Below are positions 32,315 to 42,678 of a DNA stretch of 64,000 bases, one piece after another (within the stretch, counting starts at the first letter, position 1; the number at the start of each line of letters is the position of its first letter). A program made the position numbers and the translations under genes. This DNA comes from SG8-38 sp041576815 (GTDB lineage Bacteria > Myxococcota_A > Polyangia > Polyangiales > Houyiibacteriaceae): the NCBI GenBank assembly GCA_041576815.1, contig JBFGKE010000003.1:104991-168990 (forward strand), given 5' to 3'. The notes under the pieces were generated by a model. It was not told where the DNA came from, ran no database searches, and saw nothing but the letters and a program-made list of their open reading frames with translations.

Positions 32315-34099
32315 CTAGTGGCCGGTCCCGTCGCGGCTCTTCGCCATCGGGATCGAGCGAATGTTCGTCGACGACACGCGCTGATTCTCCTTCAGCCAGG
32401 GCGTCGTGACCTCGACCGATTCGGGACGCGCGAAGAGATAGCCTTGCGCGGTGTCGCACCCGTGCTCTCGCATGTAGTCGAGCTGAGCCTCGGTTTCGAC
32501 CCCTTCTGCGATCACCTCGAGCCCGAGGTTCTTGCCGAGCCCGATGATCATGTTCGAGATGGGGCCGCCACGGTCGTTCGACTCGATGCTCTGCACGAAG
32601 CTCTTGTCGATCTTGAGCGCGTTGAGGGGCAATTCGTGCAGGTAGGTGAGCGACGAGTAGCCCGTGCCGAAATCGTCGATGGCGATTCGAACGCCGACGT
32701 CGCGAATTTCGCGGAGGAGCGCGCTCGCCTGCTGGGGGTCGCTCATCAGGGAGCTCTCGGTGAGCTCGAGCTCCAAGAGCTCGGGCGGGACCCGTGTCTC
32801 CTTGAGCGCGCCACGGATCTTTTCGATCAGCATGGGGTCTTCCAGCTGTTGCGCAGAGACGTTGACGCCGATCCGCATGGGCTCGAGGTCCATCGCATGC
32901 CACCGGCGAACCTGCTCGCAAGCCGTGACGAGCACCCACTCGCCGACCTCGTTGATCAGCCCGAACTCTTCGAGTCCGGCGATGAAATGATACGGAGTGA
33001 GCAGGCCTCGCGTCGGGCTCACCCAGCGCAGCAGCGCTTCGACCCCGACCACCCCGCCGGTTCTCAGGCTCATCTGCGGCTGGTAGTAGAGCTCGAACTC
33101 TTTTTGTTCCACGGCGCGTCGGAGAGCCCACTCGAGTGCGTGCCTCGACTGCGCCTCTTCCTGCATCGCGTCCGCGAAGAACCTGTAACGACCCCGGCCA
33201 GACGACTTGGCCTGGTACATCGCCAGGTCGGCTGCGCGCAGCAGCTCGGACAGGTCGCTCCCGTTTTCGGGGTACATCGCCACCCCGACGCTAATCGAGC
33301 TGTTTACAGAGTGCCCTTCGACGGTGGTGACCTCGCTCAGGCTTCGAATGATCCGCTCGATGACGGGCAATACTTCCCTGGCCTCGCTCACGCCCTCGAG
33401 AATGACGGCAAACTCATCTCCCCCGAGTCTGGCAACCGTGTCTTGATCTCGAACGCAATCGCGGATCCGCTGGGCGACCTCGATCAACAGCCGATCCCCG
33501 AGCTCGTGCCCGAGCATGTCGTTGATCTCCTTGAAGCGATCCATGTCGAGTATCAGCGTGGCCACGCCGCATCCCGCGCGCATCGCCCGCGCGATGGCGT
33601 GATCAACACGCTCGCGAAGCAGCGTCCGGTTCGGAAGCGAGGTGAGCTGGTCGTAGTGGGCCAAGCGAACGAGCTCGAGCTCCGTTCGTTTGCGTTCGAT
33701 CGCATAGCGAATCACGCGGTGGAGATTCGCCCCGTCGATGTGGCCTTTGACCAGGTAGTCCTGCGCGCCCGCCTTCACCGAACGCAGGGAGATCGCCTCG
33801 TCCTCCCACGCGCTCACGATCACCAGCGGGATGTCGGGATACGCGGTCTGAAGGCTGGCCACCGTGTCGGTGCCTCTAGAGTCGGGGAGGTTCAAGTCCG
33901 CTAGGATCACGTCCGGTGTGACGTCTTCTGCCGAGAGGAGCGCATCGCCGAGCGTGCGCACGTGGGTGATGCGGTAGTAGGAGCTTGCCGTCACCCGTCG
34001 TAGCAGCCGGCGCACGAGCTGGGCGTCGATCAAATTGTCCTCGATGAGGAGGACCTCTTTCAGCTCGCGTCCATCCCCGCCTTCCGGCCCATCACGCAT
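32315..34099 (-). CDS. REC-GGDEF-EAL cyclic di-GMP signalling protein
   Basis: A 594-residue protein with an N-terminal receiver (Asp68 in ILADLNLPD), a GGDEF domain (ARLGGDEFAVIL with inhibitory RDQD) and an EAL domain (GVEALLRWV, NVSAQQL, DDFGTGYSSL, EGVETEAQ). Both catalytic motifs look complete, so it could make or break cyclic di-GMP, switched by phosphorylation. It is divergent from the hybrid kinase gene at 34193 (93-bp gap) and 30 bp upstream of the NtrC-type gene on the same strand. Confidence 0.93.
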   Translation of the reverse strand: MRDGPEGGDGRELKEVLLIEDNLIDAQLVRRLLRRVTASSYYRITHVRTLGDALLSAEDVTPDVILADLNLPDSRGTDTVASLQTAYPDIPLVIVSAWEDEAISLRSVKAGAQDYLVKGHIDGANLHRVIRYAIERKRTELELVRLAHYDQLTSLPNRTLLRERVDHAIARAMRAGCGVATLILDMDRFKEINDMLGHELGDRLLIEVAQRIRDCVRDQDTVARLGGDEFAVILEGVSEAREVLPVIERIIRSLSEVTTVEGHSVNSSISVGVAMYPENGSDLSELLRAADLAMYQAKSSGRGRYRFFADAMQEEAQSRHALEWALRRAVEQKEFELYYQPQMSLRTGGVVGVEALLRWVSPTRGLLTPYHFIAGLEEFGLINEVGEWVLVTACEQVRRWHAMDLEPMRIGVNVSAQQLEDPMLIEKIRGALKETRVPPELLELELTESSLMSDPQQASALLREIRDVGVRIAIDDFGTGYSSLTYLHELPLNALKIDKSFVQSIESNDRGGPISNMIIGLGKNLGLEVIAEGVETEAQLDYMREHGCDTAQGYLFARPESVEVTTPWLKENQRVSSTNIRSIPMAKSRDGTGH

Positions 34100-34192
34100 C
34101 CATCACCACCTGCTAGAATGCCGTTACCAACGTCTTATTACAGTGCTATGGTTTGGTGAGAGCGTCAAGGCTGATTCCCTTGGCGAAAGTCG

Positions 34193-36160
34193 ATGGTGCT
34201 GCTCAACAAAGCTCAGATATCTGCGATCTCGGGGACGCGTCGTATCCGGGTATTGATCGCCTCGGGGAATCCCGAGCGAATCATGCTGGTTCGCGAGAGC
34301 CTCCACGCTTGGCCCGAAACCGTCGTGTGCCGCGTTGCGGTGAGCAGGGACGATGCGGTTCATCAGTTCGAAAGTCATGCACCTCACATTCTGTGCTGGG
34401 ACGACGACCTCGGGACGGAGCTTCCGGCCACTGCCCGTGGCATATGTACCCTGCTGCTCAGCGAGCAGGCGTGCACCCTTCCCGAGGAACAGCCCTGGGA
34501 GATGGCCCTTCCCGATGCGTACGTGTCCGGCCTTCGACGTTCGATCAATCGCGAGTACGAGCTTCGACGATCGCTGATGCAGCTTCGCGACGCGCACGGA
34601 AGCGAGACGCAGCAGCGCCTGTTGTGGTCGCGCGCGACCGACGGCATCGTCGTGCTCGACGGCACGCATCGAGTGCTGTTCGCGAACCCTGCGGCGTGCG
34701 GACTTCTCGGCGTCGACGCCGACCGAGTGCGGGGCGAGCCGTTCGAGCACGAGGTACCCGATGAAGGAGCTTCGACGAGCTATCGTGTCGAGGCGTCCGC
34801 GGGGAGATCGACGTCGCTAATGGCCACCGCCTTCGTGTCCGTGTGGGAGGGGCGGCACGCCACGATTCTCCAGCTCCAGCAAACCCTTCGATCGAGCGCC
34901 CCGCCGGGATTGTCGAGCGTGCCGCCGGCCATGTTCGGCGCCCGCGTCTCCGAGGATCGTCTACGCACCGTCGGACGCCTGGCCGCCGGCCTGGCGCACG
35001 AGGTCAACAACCCCTTGACGTTCGTTCTCGCAAACCTCGAAAGCCTTCGCGAGTCACACCAGCAGATTCGCCGCTTCATTCGGAAGACGCGCCTCGAGCT
35101 CGCCACGCGCGAGGTGCTGACACCGCAGTCCTTCGATCAGCTCGCGACGGAGGGCAACCTACAGGAGGTTCTCGATGATGCGGCCGACATGCTCACCGAC
35201 TGCCACAAAGGCATGCACCGAATCCAGGAGATCGCGCGAAGCCTCGGCACGTTCTCGCGAGCCGACGACAACCAGGCGGAGATGATCGACATCACCCGCA
35301 TCGTCGACGATGCGTGCGCGATGGTCTTCAATCAAATCCGCTATCGGGCACGCTTGATCAAGCGGTTCGATCCGGTCCCGATGCTCGCCGTGTTCCCAGG
35401 GAGGATCGCGCAGGCGCTCGTCAACATGCTCACCAATGCCGCCGAGGCGATCGACGGAGGCTCCTACGATCGGCACCGTATCGTCGTTTCGACACGCGAG
35501 GAGGGTGGCCACGTGATCATCGGCGTCAGCGACACCGGCGTCGGTATTCAGGACGACGATCGCGAGCGCATCTTCACGCCCGGCTACACGACCAAAGCCC
35601 AATCCGGGGGCATGGGCATGGGCCTCATTGCTTGCCGGCGCGTTGCCGAACAGCACCGCGGCCGTCTCGAAGTGCATCCGCTGCCGAGCGGCGGGACTCG
35701 CTTCGAGCTGGTGATTCCTCTCGACACGGGCCTTTCGGCCGTCGAGCCGCTGCGTGACAGTCGGCCGATTTCGGAGGTGCCGCTGAAGCGGTCGCGTCTG
35801 CTGATCGTCGACGACGATGCGATGGTGCTCTCGGCGCTGCGCAGACGACTTCACCGACGGTGCGATACCGTCACCGTCCTCGGCGGAGTGGAGGCACTCG
35901 CGCGGCTCTCCGAGGACCCCGACTTCGACTCGATCGTTTGCGACCTGATGATGCCCGAGATCGACGGCAAATCGTTCTACGAGGCCGTTCGCAAAGAGCA
36001 TCCCCAGCTTGCCGATCGCATCATCTTCATGAGCGGCGGAGCCTTCACACCCCGTCTCAGAAAGTTTGCAGCTTCGGTACCAAACCCGGTGCTTCAAAAA
36101 CCGGTCAGCCGCGAGGACCTCGAGGCGGTGCTCGTCGCGCAAGACACCGAGCGCGGCTGA
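34193..36160 (+). CDS. PAS-containing hybrid sensor histidine kinase with C-terminal receiver
   Basis: A 655-residue soluble kinase. Residues 15-125 look like a degenerate receiver (VLIASGNPERIMLVRE); a PAS domain follows at about 145-220 (RATDGIVVLDGTHRVLFANPA split here). The H-box is LAAGLAHEVNNPLTFV at about 260-275, then N box NMLTNAAEAID, G1 DTGVGIQDDD and G2 GMGMGLIACR. The C-terminal receiver (VDDDAMVLSALRRR, CDLMMPEIDG) carries the phospho-acceptor. No membrane helix. Gene ends one base before the stop of the convergent NtrC-type gene. Its receiver resembles that of the kinase at 38269. Confidence 0.9.
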   Translation: MVLLNKAQISAISGTRRIRVLIASGNPERIMLVRESLHAWPETVVCRVAVSRDDAVHQFESHAPHILCWDDDLGTELPATARGICTLLLSEQACTLPEEQPWEMALPDAYVSGLRRSINREYELRRSLMQLRDAHGSETQQRLLWSRATDGIVVLDGTHRVLFANPAACGLLGVDADRVRGEPFEHEVPDEGASTSYRVEASAGRSTSLMATAFVSVWEGRHATILQLQQTLRSSAPPGLSSVPPAMFGARVSEDRLRTVGRLAAGLAHEVNNPLTFVLANLESLRESHQQIRRFIRKTRLELATREVLTPQSFDQLATEGNLQEVLDDAADMLTDCHKGMHRIQEIARSLGTFSRADDNQAEMIDITRIVDDACAMVFNQIRYRARLIKRFDPVPMLAVFPGRIAQALVNMLTNAAEAIDGGSYDRHRIVVSTREEGGHVIIGVSDTGVGIQDDDRERIFTPGYTTKAQSGGMGMGLIACRRVAEQHRGRLEVHPLPSGGTRFELVIPLDTGLSAVEPLRDSRPISEVPLKRSRLLIVDDDAMVLSALRRRLHRRCDTVTVLGGVEALARLSEDPDFDSIVCDLMMPEIDGKSFYEAVRKEHPQLADRIIFMSGGAFTPRLRKFAASVPNPVLQKPVSREDLEAVLVAQDTERG

Positions 36161-36161
36161 C

Positions 36162-37553
<1,392 letters not shown>

Positions 37554-37593
37554 GAGCCGGAGTGTAGTGCAGCGAAGTTCGCCGCGCCCGGGT

Positions 37594-38145
37594 TCAGCTC
37601 GCCGTCGCCTGACGCTGTTCGGCGGCACGAATCACGGTCGCGCGCTTCTTGCGAGCCCGCTCGTATTCGAGCACGGCGGCAGCCTGCGGGCCCGAGAGCC
37701 GCTGAATTCGGCTCACCACGTCCTTTGCCGTGAGTTGGTCGTAGTCTCGCAGAGGCGCGTTCGCCTTTGTCGGCTTGCTTTTGGCCTTGGGCTTTGCGGT
37801 CGCCGCGGCCCTGGACGTGAGCTTCGTCGGGGCGGTCTTCACAGCCTCGGTCGCCCGATCGATGCGATTTCGAAGCGCAGCCACATAGGCGCCGCGCGTC
37901 TTGATCACGAGGCGCTGCCAGTCCGAGGCCTCCCTGTGAAGGGCCCTTTGCATGCCGCTCGTCGAACGGCCGAGCGTCGAGGCGAACCGGTTGCCCGCGC
38001 TTTGAAGGTCTCGTGCAAACGAGAGCCCCGCGTCGCGCGATTCCATGAAAAAGGTCTGCCCGGCGCCTTTGGTCTGCTGAAACCAAAGCGCGCTTTGGCG
38101 TTGAAGCCGGGTCCCACTCCGGCGAAGCTGGCTGGTACGAGTCAT
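37594..38145 (-). CDS. Small basic helical protein, phasin-like
   Basis: No firm family. The 183-residue product is helical and basic: residues 1-95 are amphipathic helices (SALWFQQTKGAGQTFF, SFARDLQSAGNRFASTLG) like phasins or apolipoprotein-like coat proteins. An Ala/Lys/Pro-rich linker (95-130) resembles a histone H1 tail, and a C-terminal motif DYDQLTAKDVVSRIQRLSG followed by YERARKKRATVI is a short helical module found in many otherwise unrelated bacterial proteins. It might bind polymer granules or DNA. Operon with the NtrC-type regulator downstream. Confidence 0.6.
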   Translation of the reverse strand: MTRTSQLRRSGTRLQRQSALWFQQTKGAGQTFFMESRDAGLSFARDLQSAGNRFASTLGRSTSGMQRALHREASDWQRLVIKTRGAYVAALRNRIDRATEAVKTAPTKLTSRAAATAKPKAKSKPTKANAPLRDYDQLTAKDVVSRIQRLSGPQAAAVLEYERARKKRATVIRAAEQRQATAS

Positions 38146-38187
38146 ATGTGGATCCTTCCTGGATGACGCAGCGCGTTATCCGCCTGA

Positions 38188-38212
38188 ACGATAGCCACGA
38201 ATGGGCTATCGT
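38188..38212. promoter_or_regulatory. Perfect 9-bp palindrome in the divergent gap between phasin-like and hybrid kinase genes
   Basis: ACGATAGCC (38188-38196), seven-base spacer, then GGCTATCGT (38204-38212). The stem is perfect and less GC-rich than the surroundings. It lies 43 bp upstream of the phasin-like start and 57 bp upstream of the kinase start, where a shared operator would be expected; a transcript hairpin is the alternative. Confidence 0.45.
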
Positions 38213-38268
38213 CAAGACCGGCTCGGAACCATGTACCTTTTCGCGGGATGGATTAGACTTTAGGGCTA

Positions 38269-39822
38269 ATGGTGGGTGTGCCAATTCACACGTTGGTGGT
38301 CGACGATTCGCGCTCCATGCGGCGCCTTCTGGGTGGAATTTTGCGTGAGCGAGGTCACCAAGTCACCGAGGCGGAGTCGGCGGAGGAGGCGCTGGAAGCA
38401 CACTTTGCCGAGCCGTTCGATTTGATGGTCGTCGACTGGACCTTGCCCGGCATGTCGGGGCTCGCGCTCTGCAGGACCGTCCGCGGCCGCACGAGCGGAG
38501 AGGACGTAGTCATCCTGGTCATCACGGGACGCAACAAGTCGAAAGACCTCTGCGAAGTCCTCGACGCCGGCGCCACCGACTACCTCGCGAAGCCGATCGA
38601 CCCGGACGTGCTCCAAACACGGCTGTCGATCGCGGAGCGCGCGGTCGAGGATGCCCATCGACGCGCCGTGGAGCGCGCCGACATGGAGTCGAGGCTCGCG
38701 TTTGCAGACCGGATGGCCTCGATTGGAACGCTGGCTGCCGGCGTTGCGCACGAGCTCAACAACCCGCTGATGTACGTGCTTTCGAACCTCCGCCTCACAC
38801 GCGAGGAAATCGACGCAGGAGCGGGCGCTGAAAGACTGGAACGCATCCGCCAGCAGCTCGACGAGGCTACGCACGGTGCGGTGCGAATGCAGCACATCGT
38901 CCGCGACCTCAAGACGTTCTCGCGCGCGGACGACGAGCACCGCAGCAACGTCGACGTGCAAAAGGTGCTCGAATCGTCGATCAACATGTGTTGGAACGAG
39001 ATTCGCCATCGCGCGACGCTCGGGCGGGACTTCGGCGAGGCGCCTCTGGTCGACGCAAACGAATCGCGCCTCGGACAGGTGTTCCTCAATCTTCTCATCA
39101 ACGCCGTTCAGGCGATGCCGAAGCGCAGGGCGAGCGCGAACCGCATCAACGTTCGCACCTTCACCGACGATGACGGCTGGGCGGTGATCGAGGTGGCGGA
39201 CAATGGCCGCGGCATCGAGGCGGATCGGGTGAAGCGAGTTTTCGAGCCTTTCTTCACCACGAAAGGCATTTCTGAAGGCACGGGGCTCGGTCTTTCGATC
39301 TGTCGCAGCATCGTGCACGATGCGGGCGGCACGATCGACGTCCGAAGCGAGCCCGGCCGCGGAACCGAATTCGTCGTCCGGCTGCCGCCCTCCGAGCGCG
39401 TGGACGTTCCTGTCGCGGTCACGCCCCCTGCGACAGCCACCTTCGGAACCAAAGCGCGCGTCGTGGTCATCGACGACGAGCCGCTGGTCGGGCGATCGAT
39501 CCGTCGCGCGCTTCGCGGCCACGAGGTGATCGTGTTTTCGAGCGGGACCGAGGCGATCGAGCGGCTGAGCGCCAACGAGCCCTTCGACGTGGTCTTCTGC
39601 GATCTGATGATGCCCGAGGTGAGCGGGATCGAGGTGTTCACGCGGGTCTCCGAGACGCGTCCGGAGCTCGCCTCGAGATTCGTCTTCATGACGGGTGGGG
39701 CGTTCACCGCCGAGGCGCGCGACTTTCTCAAGGAATCGACGTTGACCTGCCTCGAGAAGCCATTCGAGCTCGCCGCGATTCGCGAGCTGGTTCGAGAGCG
39801 CGCGGAGCCGAAGGCAAGCTGA
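38269..39822 (+). CDS. Hybrid histidine kinase, REC-HK-REC
   Basis: A 517-residue cytoplasmic protein: receiver 1 (Asp56, MVVDWTLPG), a short coiled linker, histidine kinase with H-box GTLAAGVAHELNNPLMYV (His about 161), N box NLLINAVQAM, G1 DNGRGIEAD and G2 GTGLGLSICRS, and receiver 2 (VVIDDEPLVGRSIRR, FCDLMMPEVSG). Receiver 2 shares the pattern FMxGGAFTxxxRxF and a KP end with the kinase at 34193, so the two are paralogues. It is divergent from the phasin-like/NtrC operon and ends just before a convergent tRNA gene. Confidence 0.92.
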   Translation: MVGVPIHTLVVDDSRSMRRLLGGILRERGHQVTEAESAEEALEAHFAEPFDLMVVDWTLPGMSGLALCRTVRGRTSGEDVVILVITGRNKSKDLCEVLDAGATDYLAKPIDPDVLQTRLSIAERAVEDAHRRAVERADMESRLAFADRMASIGTLAAGVAHELNNPLMYVLSNLRLTREEIDAGAGAERLERIRQQLDEATHGAVRMQHIVRDLKTFSRADDEHRSNVDVQKVLESSINMCWNEIRHRATLGRDFGEAPLVDANESRLGQVFLNLLINAVQAMPKRRASANRINVRTFTDDDGWAVIEVADNGRGIEADRVKRVFEPFFTTKGISEGTGLGLSICRSIVHDAGGTIDVRSEPGRGTEFVVRLPPSERVDVPVAVTPPATATFGTKARVVVIDDEPLVGRSIRRALRGHEVIVFSSGTEAIERLSANEPFDVVFCDLMMPEVSGIEVFTRVSETRPELASRFVFMTGGAFTAEARDFLKESTLTCLEKPFELAAIRELVRERAEPKAS

Positions 39823-39842
39823 GCCGCACACGCTCCGACCGG

Positions 39843-39916
39843 TGGCGATGGGTGGACTCGAACCACCGACCTAGCGCGTATGAAACGCCCGCTCTAACCG
39901 CCTGAGCTACATCGCC
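39843..39916 (-). tRNA. tRNA with CAU anticodon (Met elongator or Ile2)
   Basis: A 74-base cloverleaf on the minus strand. The acceptor stem GGCGATG/CATCGCC is seven perfect pairs; the D stem is GCTC/GAGC, the anticodon loop TTCATAC (anticodon CAT), and the T arm GGTGG-TTCGAGT-CCACC. The discriminator base is A and the next bases are CCG, so the CCA end is not encoded. A CAU anticodon may belong to elongator Met or to lysidine-modified Ile2; the general form fits elongator Met. The initiator is excluded because the first acceptor pair is intact. Confidence 0.9.
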
Positions 39917-39996
39917 GGAGGGCCGCGAGTATAAGCGTGGCCGCCTCGCGTGCAATGTCCTGCCGTCCTCGCTTGGCATCGAAGGTGGTTTGGTCT

Positions 39997-41085
39997 ATGG
40001 CCGGGTTCGTGTTCCCCGGCTTTCGCCTTTGTCTGTGCGTCGGCCTCGCGTTTGGGTCGCTCGTGCCCGTGCCAAGCGCCCGCGCGCAGTCCGGATGGGA
40101 TGAGCCGATCCAGGCGCCGCGGGAGCCCGAGCCGCCGGCGCCGCCCGCAGAGCCAAATCCCGACTGGGGAGACGCGCCGCCCACCGAGTACGAAGAACGA
40201 TCTCCGCAGAATCCCGACTGGGTGGAGGAGACCGAGGCGCCGCCGGTCACCGGCGCGCGGCGCAGCGCCTCCGAGGTCTACGACATCCGTTTTTCGAACC
40301 GGAGCCTCACCCTCCCCCGCGGGATGATTCGTGGAACCTACGACACCGTCGCGGGCCGCCGGCTCGGCACGGCCGACGCCGTCTCCGCCATGAGCCTCGG
40401 GTTTGCGATCTCGCTCGCGCAGGACTTCGAGATCGGGTTTTCCCGCTACCGCATGGGCTCTTTTCCGGACTCGAGCGCGCTTCCTTCGTTTGGGTTCGGC
40501 GGCGAGGGTCTCATCGCGTTCAGCCTGTCGCCCGACGTGAAGTTCGGTGACATCCCCCTGTACGCGAGATTCCAAGCGCTCGACCGCAAGGCCGTGAAGC
40601 TCGCGCTCGATGCGGTGTTCCGCATCCCGTCCCAAACGAACTTCGGGTTCCTCGGCGGGATTCCGATTCGAGTCATCGTCCAAGAGCGGTTTTCATTCGA
40701 TTTCGGGGTGCAGTTCGACGTGGTCGACAACCCGCAGGGCCCCGTGCTGTGGGGAATGAATCTCCCTTTTGCCTTCAACGCGAACGCGACCGACGGGCTC
40801 TTTTTTCAGCTTCTCAGTGGGATCAACCTGTTCGATCTCGGACAGACTCTGCGCACCGCGACTTCCGGATTGGTTCAGGGGCCGTTCTACTTCATCCCGC
40901 TCGGGGTGACCGCCGGCTACGCCTTCGAAGGAGGGAGCACGATGATGGATGCGTTCGTTTCTTTCCGTTTTCCCGCGCTCTACGGCTTCACGGCGCGCGA
41001 CTCCAACGTCAACTCCGAGACCTGGCAATTCATCATCGGTTTCAACGTCCATTCGCCGGTGCTCTTCAAGGGAAGCGCGCTCTGA
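39997..41085 (+). CDS. Exported beta-rich protein, probable outer-membrane protein
   Basis: A 362-residue protein of no recognised named family. It has a signal peptide (residues 1-31, ending PSARAQ), a proline/glutamate-rich linker (about 32-75, PREPEPPAPPAEP), and then a domain of alternating beta strands (MSLGFAISLAQDFEIGFS, FSFDFGVQFDVV, FIPLGVTAGYAFE) ending in the strand WQFIIGFNVHSPVLF. This fits an outer-membrane barrel. Start at ATG 39997; ATG 39937 would place the signal too deep. Its TGA shares a base with the ATG of the next gene. Confidence 0.65.
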   Translation: MAGFVFPGFRLCLCVGLAFGSLVPVPSARAQSGWDEPIQAPREPEPPAPPAEPNPDWGDAPPTEYEERSPQNPDWVEETEAPPVTGARRSASEVYDIRFSNRSLTLPRGMIRGTYDTVAGRRLGTADAVSAMSLGFAISLAQDFEIGFSRYRMGSFPDSSALPSFGFGGEGLIAFSLSPDVKFGDIPLYARFQALDRKAVKLALDAVFRIPSQTNFGFLGGIPIRVIVQERFSFDFGVQFDVVDNPQGPVLWGMNLPFAFNANATDGLFFQLLSGINLFDLGQTLRTATSGLVQGPFYFIPLGVTAGYAFEGGSTMMDAFVSFRFPALYGFTARDSNVNSETWQFIIGFNVHSPVLFKGSAL

Positions 41086-41612
41086 TGCTCTATGCGCTCG
41101 GCGAGCGCCGCCCCCGCATCGGGGAGGATGTCTTCGTGGCGCGCTCGGCGGAGGTGATTGGGTCCGTCGTGCTGAAGGATCGGTCGAGCGTCTGGTTCAA
41201 CGCCGTGATTCGCGGCGACTCGGACGAGATCGCGATCGGAGAAGAGACCAACATCCAGGATTGCGCGGTGCTTCATACCGACCCCGGCATTCCCATGCGG
41301 CTCGGACGCGGGGTCACCGTAGGACACCACGCGATGCTGCACGGGTGCGAGGTCGGGGACCACAGCTTGATCGGAATCAACGCTGTCGTCCTCAATCACG
41401 TGAAGATCGGCCGCTACTGCACCATTGGCGCGAACGCCCTGGTGACGCAGGGGCAAGTGATCCCCGACTATGCCGTGGTGCTGGGCTCTCCCGGCAAAGT
41501 CGTTCGTCAGATCGACCCGGACGCGACCGAGGCCCTGGAGGAGAGCGCCGCGGGGTACGTGCGCAGGGCACAAGAGTACCTATCGATGCTGCGGGCCGAC
41601 GAGCTGGGCTAG
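41085..41612 (+). CDS. Gamma-carbonic anhydrase-like hexapeptide-repeat protein
   Basis: A 175-residue left-handed beta-helix protein. Hexapeptide turns run from SAEVIGSVVLKDRSSVWFNA to about residue 145. The metal histidines expected of gamma-carbonic anhydrases are in VLHTDPG and GHHAMLHGCEVGD, and the helix ends GSPGKVVR followed by a capping helix. These proteins bind Zn, Fe or Co and some hydrate CO2; others are structural. Start ATG 41085 overlaps the previous stop by one base. Confidence 0.85.
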   Translation: MLYALGERRPRIGEDVFVARSAEVIGSVVLKDRSSVWFNAVIRGDSDEIAIGEETNIQDCAVLHTDPGIPMRLGRGVTVGHHAMLHGCEVGDHSLIGINAVVLNHVKIGRYCTIGANALVTQGQVIPDYAVVLGSPGKVVRQIDPDATEALEESAAGYVRRAQEYLSMLRADELG

Positions 41613-42481
41613 ATCCTTTCGAGCAGCGCTCGTTCTCCGACCTCGTCACAAAGCGCCTGCAGAAGGGATCGGTCTGGGCCGCGCCAGCGAAGGTCGTCGA
41701 GCGTTTCTTCGATCGGGGTGTCGGTTCGAAGCGTGGCCAGGGTCCGATAGAGCAACGCGTCTTCCCATTGCTCTCGGAGATTCTGGGCCAGTGCGGCTGC
41801 ACCGCGAACGTGGACCCCCCACGCATTCGGGTCGTCCGGAATCTGTTCGAGGTGCGGATGCCGGCCGAGCACCGTCGACGCGCTCTTGCTGCCCCATCGG
41901 GGGATGCCCGGAATCCCGTCGGCCGCATCTCCGACCAGCGCGAGGTAGTCTGGGATCGATTCCGGGAGCACGCCGAATTTTTCTCGCACACCGTCTTCGT
42001 CGAGCACGATCTTCCGTCGGCGGTCCAACGTGACGACGCGCCGGCCTCGCACGCACTGGCAGAGGTCTTTGTCTGGGGAGCAGATCACGACCTGCTCGAC
42101 GTCTTTTTCTTCCGCGAGCTTTGCGGCCGCCGCGGCGAGCGCGTCGTCGGCCTCGAATTCCACCATCGGCCACGTGACCATCCCGAGCGCCCGGCTCGCG
42201 CGCTCGGCAAGCTCGAATTGAGCGAAGAGCTCCGGGTCCAATCCCTCCCCCGTTTTGTAGCCGTCGAACAGATCGTTTCGGAACGATTCGACCGTGTGAT
42301 CGAACGCGCAGCCCACGTGGGTGACCGCGGGTTCGCGCAGCATCGCCGCCATCGACCGCATGAATCCCCGCGTGGCGCCCACCTCCTGCCCCTCCGGAGA
42401 AGTCGCCTCGGGAGCACCGAACCAGGCGCGGAAGAGCTCGTACGTGCCGTCGATCAGGTGCACTTTCATCGGCCGGTTCAT
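41609..42481 (-). CDS. 5'-3' exonuclease / flap endonuclease (PolI N-domain type)
   Basis: A 290-residue stand-alone 5'-3' exonuclease. It starts with the nuclease motif MKVHLIDGTYELFRA, has the acidic metal ligands in VEFEADDALAAAA, CSPDKDLCQ and LVGDAADGIPGIPRWGSKSA, and the helix-hairpin-helix that contacts DNA. This is the PolI 5' nuclease domain without polymerase; such enzymes process flaps or RNA primers. Start ATG 42481 (MNRPMKV) or ATG 42469; the open frame upstream continues into the nrdJ control region. Four-base convergent overlap with the carbonic anhydrase-like gene. Confidence 0.85.
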   Translation of the reverse strand: MNRPMKVHLIDGTYELFRAWFGAPEATSPEGQEVGATRGFMRSMAAMLREPAVTHVGCAFDHTVESFRNDLFDGYKTGEGLDPELFAQFELAERASRALGMVTWPMVEFEADDALAAAAAKLAEEKDVEQVVICSPDKDLCQCVRGRRVVTLDRRRKIVLDEDGVREKFGVLPESIPDYLALVGDAADGIPGIPRWGSKSASTVLGRHPHLEQIPDDPNAWGVHVRGAAALAQNLREQWEDALLYRTLATLRTDTPIEETLDDLRWRGPDRSLLQALCDEVGERALLERI

Positions 42482-42631
42482 AGCCGAGTTCGTGGGACAG
42501 CGTTGCGCCGATCGGAGAAGAAGCGGCATTTCGAGGACTTGCGAAACGATCTTGAGGCCCGCACCGAAGGGCAGGCTGGGGCTCAGACGGGGCGTCCTGG
42601 GTGACAAGGTCGGATATGCGACCACACCTGA

Positions 42632-42678
42632 CCCCTAAATGTTGCGGGTTTCTTTGAGCCACCCCCCATATCTAGTAG
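42632..42678. promoter_or_regulatory. Candidate pair of NrdR boxes upstream of nrdJ
   Basis: NrdR consensus is ACACwATATnTwGTGT. Box 1 (42632-42647) reads CCCCTAAATGTTGCGG; box 2 (42663-42678) reads CCCCCATATCTAGTAG and matches the core ATATnTwGT exactly. The boxes are separated by 15 bp (start-to-start 31 bp, three helical turns), the usual arrangement for NrdR tetramer binding. They lie 334 bp before the nrdJ start and 150 bp before the divergent exonuclease gene. No nrdR gene is in the window. Confidence 0.55.

Noticed and set aside
32033..33904. A 623-codon plus-strand frame opposite the GGDEF-EAL gene
   Set aside because: Antisense to a protein with complete receiver, GGDEF and EAL motifs.
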